Origin: Methanomicrobiales archaeon
GTDB lineage: Archaea; Halobacteriota; Methanomicrobia; Methanomicrobiales; Methanoculleaceae
DNA: 7,738 bases
Assembly: GCA_012510295.1 (NCBI GenBank)
Contig: JAAZID010000297.1
Span: 1-7,738 of the forward strand
Direction: 5' to 3'
Shown: positions 4,498 through 7,738 of the stretch, in pieces
How positions within the stretch are numbered: the first letter of the stretch is position 1
How the letters are laid out: the number at the start of each line of letters is the position of its first letter
Program-made: the position numbers and the translations under genes
The notes under the pieces: model-generated
Told to the model about the DNA's origin: nothing
The model's database searches: none
What the model saw: only the letters and a program-made list of their open reading frames with translations

Positions 4498-5478
4498 GTG
4501 GAATTTGAAACCATCCCGACCATTCCGACGGCTGATGAGGTGCTCGACCGCAGTTTCCGCAGGGCAGCGGCAAAGAAGAAACTCAAGAGCAACGTCGATC
4601 GGGCAAATGAAGAGTTCGTGAGGGCGATTACGAGCGCCATCCACGATAAGCTCAAGAGCGTGGTAAGCGCGTTTCCGAGTTTCGAGCGTCTCCCTCCCTT
4701 CTACCGGGAGGTGACCGACATCCTCGTCTCACTCGACCGGCTGAAAAAATCCCTCGGTGCAGTCACCTGGGCGGCGGATCAGGTCAGGACCATTGGTTCC
4801 GGCTACGCCCACAACATGCGCCGGGCGGCCGATACCGATCAGCTCCGCCGCCGGGCCGTTGCACGGATCGCCTCGGTCGTCCACCAGGTCGACAAAGACC
4901 TCGTATTTCTCAATGAAGCCCGAAACATACTCCGGAAGCTCCCGCACGTGAGCGAGGATGAGTTCACCGTCGTGGTGGCAGGATACCCCAACGTCGGAAA
5001 GTCGTCGTTTATCAGGCTCGTCTCCACGGCAGAGCCTGAGATCGCCACGTATCCCTTCACCACCAAAGGGATCATCGTCGGCCACCGCGACCTCGGGAGG
5101 GGGGAGAGGGTCCAGTTCATCGATACTCCCGGCGTCCTTGAGCGTCCGGCCGATGAGAGGAACCCCATTGAGCGACAGGCGGTAAGCGCCATCATCAACA
5201 CGGCCGACGTCGTGCTCTTCATACTCGATGCGAGCGAGCACTGCGGCTACGTACTCGACGATCAGGTCGCGCTCCTGGGTGAACTACGGGGGCTTGTCGA
5301 TGTCCCGGTGGTGACGGTCGCAAACAAGGCTGATATCAGGAGGATCGAGGGCTACCAGGCAGTCTCCACGCTCACCGGTGAGGGGGTTGAGGGGGTGCTC
5401 GACCTGCTCCTCAGATACAGAGAGGACACCAGGCAAACGAGCCGGCAAGAACCGCCCCGATCAGGAACCCCAGAATAG
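4498..5478 (+). CDS. NOG1-type GTPase, ribosome assembly (Obg-HflX superfamily)
   Basis: NOG1 GTPases act in large ribosomal subunit assembly. Residues 1-155 form the helical NOG1 N-terminal domain (FETIPTIPTADEVLDRSFRR, then PPFYREVTDIL and SLGAV). The G domain follows, with G1 GYPNVGKSS (162-170), G2 YPFTTKG (185-191), G3 DTPG (209-212), G4 NKAD (276-279) and a G5-like STLTGEG (290-296). The 326-residue length fits archaeal members, which lack the long eukaryotic C-terminal extension. The start is uncertain. GTG at 4498 gives the family-like N-terminus MEFETIPT and is preferred. GTG at 4489 would add three residues and lies too close to the TATA element for a normal transcript start. There is no clear Shine-Dalgarno, so the mRNA may be leaderless. 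The last 68 bp overlap the protease gene on the other strand, beyond the end of the G domain. Confidence 0.9.
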   Translation: MEFETIPTIPTADEVLDRSFRRAAAKKKLKSNVDRANEEFVRAITSAIHDKLKSVVSAFPSFERLPPFYREVTDILVSLDRLKKSLGAVTWAADQVRTIGSGYAHNMRRAADTDQLRRRAVARIASVVHQVDKDLVFLNEARNILRKLPHVSEDEFTVVVAGYPNVGKSSFIRLVSTAEPEIATYPFTTKGIIVGHRDLGRGERVQFIDTPGVLERPADERNPIERQAVSAIINTADVVLFILDASEHCGYVLDDQVALLGELRGLVDVPVVTVANKADIRRIEGYQAVSTLTGEGVEGVLDLLLRYREDTRQTSRQEPPRSGTPE

Positions 5479-6322
5479 CACCCCCGTTCAGGGGCGGGAG
5501 ACCCGCCTGGGGGTTACCTTTGTTGACGAAGTAGAGGAGCAGAGCAAGCCCCGCTATCGATCCTGCCATCGCGCCGAGCGTCGGTGCGGAGAGGGGGCCG
5601 AGGACGGCAGGCGCGTCCACGAAGACGTGCGACGATGCCACGAGGATGGAGGGCATGATCAGGTCGCCCATACCCATGAGAAACGCGCCGCGCTCCTCTC
5701 CATCGCTGATACTGAGCCCTTCCGTGCGGAACGAGTAGTCCATCCTCTTCGGGACCACGACCATGATCGGCGCCTTCGCCTCGATGACGCCTTCGGCGAG
5801 CGTGATCATATGCTTTGTCCGGTACACCGATATGGCGTCATAGGCCGCGAGCAGCACGAGCAACACAAATACCGGCAGAATTGAGAGAGATATACCGAAT
5901 ATTGACGCTATGCCGGCCGATATCAGCACGCCGAGGATATCGATGACGTACCACTCCGGGTAGAGATAGAGGAGCGCGGTCGCCGCGCCGGCAGCGATGA
6001 CCGCCCCGATGGCGGCGACACCGACTGCGCCGGGCACGAGGGCGGAGAGTGCGCCGAAGATGTAGAGGAACGTCATGAATATGGCAAAACCGATGAAGAA
6101 GCTGATAAAACGCCGCCCCCCTATCCGGATCAGGAGGAGGAGAACCAGCGTGAAGACGAGCAGCATCCCTATGAATATGAGGGGATTTGCAACTGACTCA
6201 GGGTCTTCAAATGCCATGAACCCCGCCGCCTGCATGGGCATGACGAGGAGGATGGCGATGATCTGGACAGAGAGAAGCATGAGGGGCATTCCAAGAAACG
6301 GCAGCCAGTCGCGTATCTGCAT
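5411..6322 (-). CDS. Presenilin/signal-peptide-peptidase-like intramembrane aspartyl protease (PSH, family A22)
   Basis: This 303-residue polytopic protease of the presenilin family should cleave substrate helices inside the cytoplasmic membrane. Nine hydrophobic segments can be counted. Catalytic aspartates are in the YD motif (AAYDAIS, D162, TM6) and the GxGD motif (LMGMGDL, D220, TM7). The PAL site appears as P-P-L (276-278) before TM9. These positions equal those of the PSH from Methanoculleus marisnigri JR1, whose structure is known, so the homology is very close. Its natural substrate is, to my knowledge, unknown. The ATG at 6322 is supported by GGAGT 6 nt upstream and by the match to PSH. 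The C-terminus ends in WCPLCI, a CxxC tetrapeptide. The 3' end overlaps the NOG1 gene by 68 bp, tail to tail. It is divergent from the small membrane protein at 6380. Confidence 0.95.
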   Translation of the reverse strand: MQIRDWLPFLGMPLMLLSVQIIAILLVMPMQAAGFMAFEDPESVANPLIFIGMLLVFTLVLLLLIRIGGRRFISFFIGFAIFMTFLYIFGALSALVPGAVGVAAIGAVIAAGAATALLYLYPEWYVIDILGVLISAGIASIFGISLSILPVFVLLVLLAAYDAISVYRTKHMITLAEGVIEAKAPIMVVVPKRMDYSFRTEGLSISDGEERGAFLMGMGDLIMPSILVASSHVFVDAPAVLGPLSAPTLGAMAGSIAGLALLLYFVNKGNPQAGLPPLNGGAILGFLIGAVLAGSFAWCPLCI

Positions 6323-6328
6323 TATGTA

Positions 6329-6333
6329 ACTCC
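6329..6333 (-). promoter_or_regulatory. Shine-Dalgarno GGAGT for the intramembrane protease
   Basis: Read on the minus strand, GGAGT lies 6 nt before the ATG at 6322. It shows that the protease has a leadered mRNA, unlike its divergent neighbour at 6380, which has no such site. Confidence 0.55.
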
Positions 6334-6349
6334 ATTCATTTTAGGTAGG

Positions 6350-6357
6350 TTAATTAA
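6350..6357 (+). promoter_or_regulatory. TATA-like TTAATTAA for the gene at 6380
   Basis: The centre of TTAATTAA is about 26 nt upstream of the ATG at 6380, and no Shine-Dalgarno precedes that ATG. Both facts point to a leaderless transcript starting at the first codon. The element overlaps the predicted transcript start of the divergent protease gene. Confidence 0.5.
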
Positions 6358-6372
6358 TGCATCCTCATCATC

Positions 6373-6380
6373 TTAAAATA
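6373..6380 (-). promoter_or_regulatory. Candidate TATA box (TATTTTAA) for the protease gene
   Basis: Read on the minus strand, TATTTTAA would place the protease transcript start near 6350. The leader would be about 28 nt and would include the GGAGT ribosome site. The box touches the start codon of the divergent gene at 6380. Confidence 0.4.
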
Positions 6381-6694
6381 TGGAGATTCGCGAACTCATC
6401 GGCGACATAGTTCTCACCGCCGTGATGGTGGTTTCCACCGTCGTGCTGGTGATGCGATTCTGGCAGGATCTGCTCATTGCAGTCGCGGCGACGTTTATGA
6501 TGCTCTCCCTCGGGGGACTGCTCATATCGCTCGGGCTAAAAGTCATACGGCTCGAGCAGAGCGTCGCGCAACGGGAGCGCACCATGCGCGTGAATATTGA
6601 AGAGATGGGGAAGACGATGAGCGCCAAGTACGACAACAGCATGGAGCATATCGAGGAGATAGTCGACGGACTCTCCCGGCGGATGTACCGGTGA
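6380..6694 (+). CDS. Small two-TM membrane protein with a coiled-coil tail, unknown function
   Basis: I do not recognise this family. The 104-residue product has a short acidic/basic N-terminus, two hydrophobic helices (about 8-27 and 31-53) joined by a very short turn (FWQD), and a charged, Ala-poor tail (about 55-104). The tail shows heptad-like spacing of Ile, Leu and Met (VIRLEQSVAQRE to IEEIVDGLSRR), suggesting a coiled coil, and ends in basic residues. A helical hairpin with a cytoplasmic coiled coil suits an oligomeric scaffold or a partner of a membrane enzyme. The ATG is about 26 nt from TTAATTAA and lacks a Shine-Dalgarno, so it is probably leaderless. FEN1 follows after 42 nt and is likely cotranscribed. 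The divergent neighbour is the intramembrane protease, so a shared membrane role is possible but unproven. Confidence 0.8.
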   Translation: MEIRELIGDIVLTAVMVVSTVVLVMRFWQDLLIAVAATFMMLSLGGLLISLGLKVIRLEQSVAQRERTMRVNIEEMGKTMSAKYDNSMEHIEEIVDGLSRRMYR

Positions 6695-6728
6695 ACCGCC
6701 ACATTCATGGCTTTTCACTCTCATGGGT

Positions 6729-6734
6729 AGGTGA
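6729..6734 (+). promoter_or_regulatory. Shine-Dalgarno AGGTGA fixing the FEN1 start
   Basis: AGGTGA ends 2 nt before the ATG at 6737 and matches the 3' part of the consensus GGAGGTGA. It overlaps the in-frame GTG at 6731, which argues against that codon being the start. A ribosome site here fits translation from a shared mRNA with the gene at 6380. Confidence 0.5.
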
Positions 6735-6736
6735 GC

Positions 6737-7738
6737 ATGGGCGTTTCTATCCGTAACATTCTGACAGACTGCAAGGAGACGTTGACATGGAGCGACCTCC
6801 CCGGCGTAGCCGCGGTGGATGCCCATAACGCTCTCTACCAGTTCCTCTCGATCATCAGGCAGCCCGACGGCACCCCGCTGATGAACGGTGCGGGCCGGGT
6901 CACATCACACCTCTCCGGCATCCTCTTCCGGGCGGCAAACTTCCTCGAAAAAGGCATCCAGCCGGTCTTTGTCTTTGACGGGAAACCGCCTGAGTTCAAG
7001 CAGGAGACGATCGAGCAGCGGCGGGAGGTCCGCGACCGGGCGAACGAGGCCTGGAAGGTGGCGCTGAAAGAGGGGGATACGGAGGAGGCGTATAAGCAGG
7101 CGACCGCGTCGACCCGGATCGACCGGCACATCATCGAGTCGTCCCATGAACTCCTCGGCCTGCTCGGCATCCCGGTGGTGCAGGCTCCGGGCGAAGGCGA
7201 GGCGCAGGCGGCCCATATGGCGCAGAAGAGGAACGTCACCTACGCGGTCTCACAGGACTACGACTCACTCCTCTTCGGCTCTCCGGTGCTCGTGCGCAAC
7301 CTCACGGTCAGCGGCCGGAGGAAGGCACGGGGCAGGACGATCACGATAAACCCCGAGCGGATCGTCCTCTCCTCCGTCCTCGACCACCTCGGCATCACGC
7401 GAGAGCAGCTCATCGATATCGGTATACTGGTGGGGACTGATTTTAACCCCGGGATCCGGGGCGTCGGCGGCAAGACCGCCTTAAAGATCGTCCGTAACAA
7501 CGAGTTCGAGTCCCTGATCGCCGAAAAACAGCCCGACTTCGATCCCGGGCCGATCCGGGAGTTTTTCTTAAACCCGCCGGTCACCGATGATTACACCCTC
7601 GAGTGGGGGAGGCCGGATGTCGAGGGGATCGTGGAGATGCTCTGCGGGCGCTACGACTTCTCCGAAGATCGGGTCCGGGGCGCTCTTGCCAGGATCTCGG
7701 TGAAACCGACGCAAAAGACGCTTGACGCCTGGTTCTGA
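6737..7738 (+). CDS. fen: Flap endonuclease 1 (FEN1/XPG family)
   Basis: FEN1 is a structure-specific nuclease that removes 5' flaps during Okazaki-fragment maturation and base-excision repair. The 333-residue length is typical of archaeal FEN1. Visible metal ligands are D28 ([11 protein letters not shown]), D81 (FVFDGKPP), E153 and E155 ([10 protein letters not shown]), D174 and D176 (SQDYDS) and D235 (VGTDFNPG). The helix-hairpin-helix DNA site [12 protein letters not shown] follows (239-250). The protein ends in QKTLDAWF, a PCNA-interacting peptide of the QxxLxxWF type, so it should be recruited by the sliding clamp. The ATG at 6737 is chosen because FEN1 proteins begin MGV and Gly2 lies near the active site. 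The in-frame GTG at 6731 would add two residues in front. The gene is complete, and its stop is the last codon of the window. It probably shares an mRNA with the small membrane protein upstream. Confidence 0.97.
   Translation: MGVSIRNILTDCKETLTWSDLPGVAAVDAHNALYQFLSIIRQPDGTPLMNGAGRVTSHLSGILFRAANFLEKGIQPVFVFDGKPPEFKQETIEQRREVRDRANEAWKVALKEGDTEEAYKQATASTRIDRHIIESSHELLGLLGIPVVQAPGEGEAQAAHMAQKRNVTYAVSQDYDSLLFGSPVLVRNLTVSGRRKARGRTITINPERIVLSSVLDHLGITREQLIDIGILVGTDFNPGIRGVGGKTALKIVRNNEFESLIAEKQPDFDPGPIREFFLNPPVTDDYTLEWGRPDVEGIVEMLCGRYDFSEDRVRGALARISVKPTQKTLDAWF

Noticed and set aside
1..7738. CRISPR array, insertion sequence, phage, defence or biosynthetic cluster
   Set aside because: No spaced repeats, transposase or integrase motifs, terminal repeats or clustered accessory genes were seen. 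Most genes belong to core archaeal families, with even codon use.

Overview
The window looks like chromosomal DNA of a methanogenic archaeon of the order Methanomicrobiales, most likely a Methanoculleus species. It encodes an HMf-type archaeal histone, an archaeal-type flap endonuclease ending in a PCNA-binding peptide, an archaeal NOG1 GTPase, TATA-type promoters and several apparently leaderless genes. The strongest genus clue is the presenilin/SPP-family protease. Its two catalytic aspartates fall at residues 162 and 220, the numbering of the crystallised Methanoculleus marisnigri JR1 enzyme. A few residues appear to differ from that protein as I remember it, which suggests a related species rather than JR1 itself.

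Layout, left to right. (1) The 3' part of an ABC-2 family exporter permease (+), cut by the window edge, is followed by a hairpin plus T6 terminator-like element. (2) A 239-nt intergenic stretch holds a perfect dyad, an AT-rich promoter-like block and two abutting GC-rich hairpins. It leads to a small soluble protein of unknown function (+). (3) A second 239-nt gap carries a TATA box and a leader of about 100 nt before a pyruvate-oxidase-like thiamine-diphosphate enzyme (+). (4) Convergent to it lies a one-domain histone gene (-) with a TTG start. (5) Upstream of the histone, also on -, is a winged-helix/CBS-domain regulator. It is divergent from a NOG1-type ribosome-assembly GTPase (+), with one near-palindromic TATA element between them. 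(6) NOG1 runs tail to tail into the intramembrane protease gene (-), and their coding sequences overlap by 68 bp. (7) The protease gene is divergent from a two-TM, coiled-coil membrane protein (+), followed 42 nt later by the complete FEN1 gene (+), which ends exactly at the window end.

Most of these are informational or housekeeping genes: chromatin, ribosome assembly, DNA replication and repair, membrane proteolysis and one flavoenzyme. I see no mobile element, CRISPR array, tRNA, rRNA or defence island, and no new multi-gene system. The points most worth a second look are the structured leader at 748-795, the POX-like enzyme in a strict anaerobe, the compact divergent promoters with predicted leaderless transcripts, the protease/NOG1 overlap with its terminal CPLC peptide, the TTG-started histone, and the uncharacterised membrane protein upstream of FEN1.
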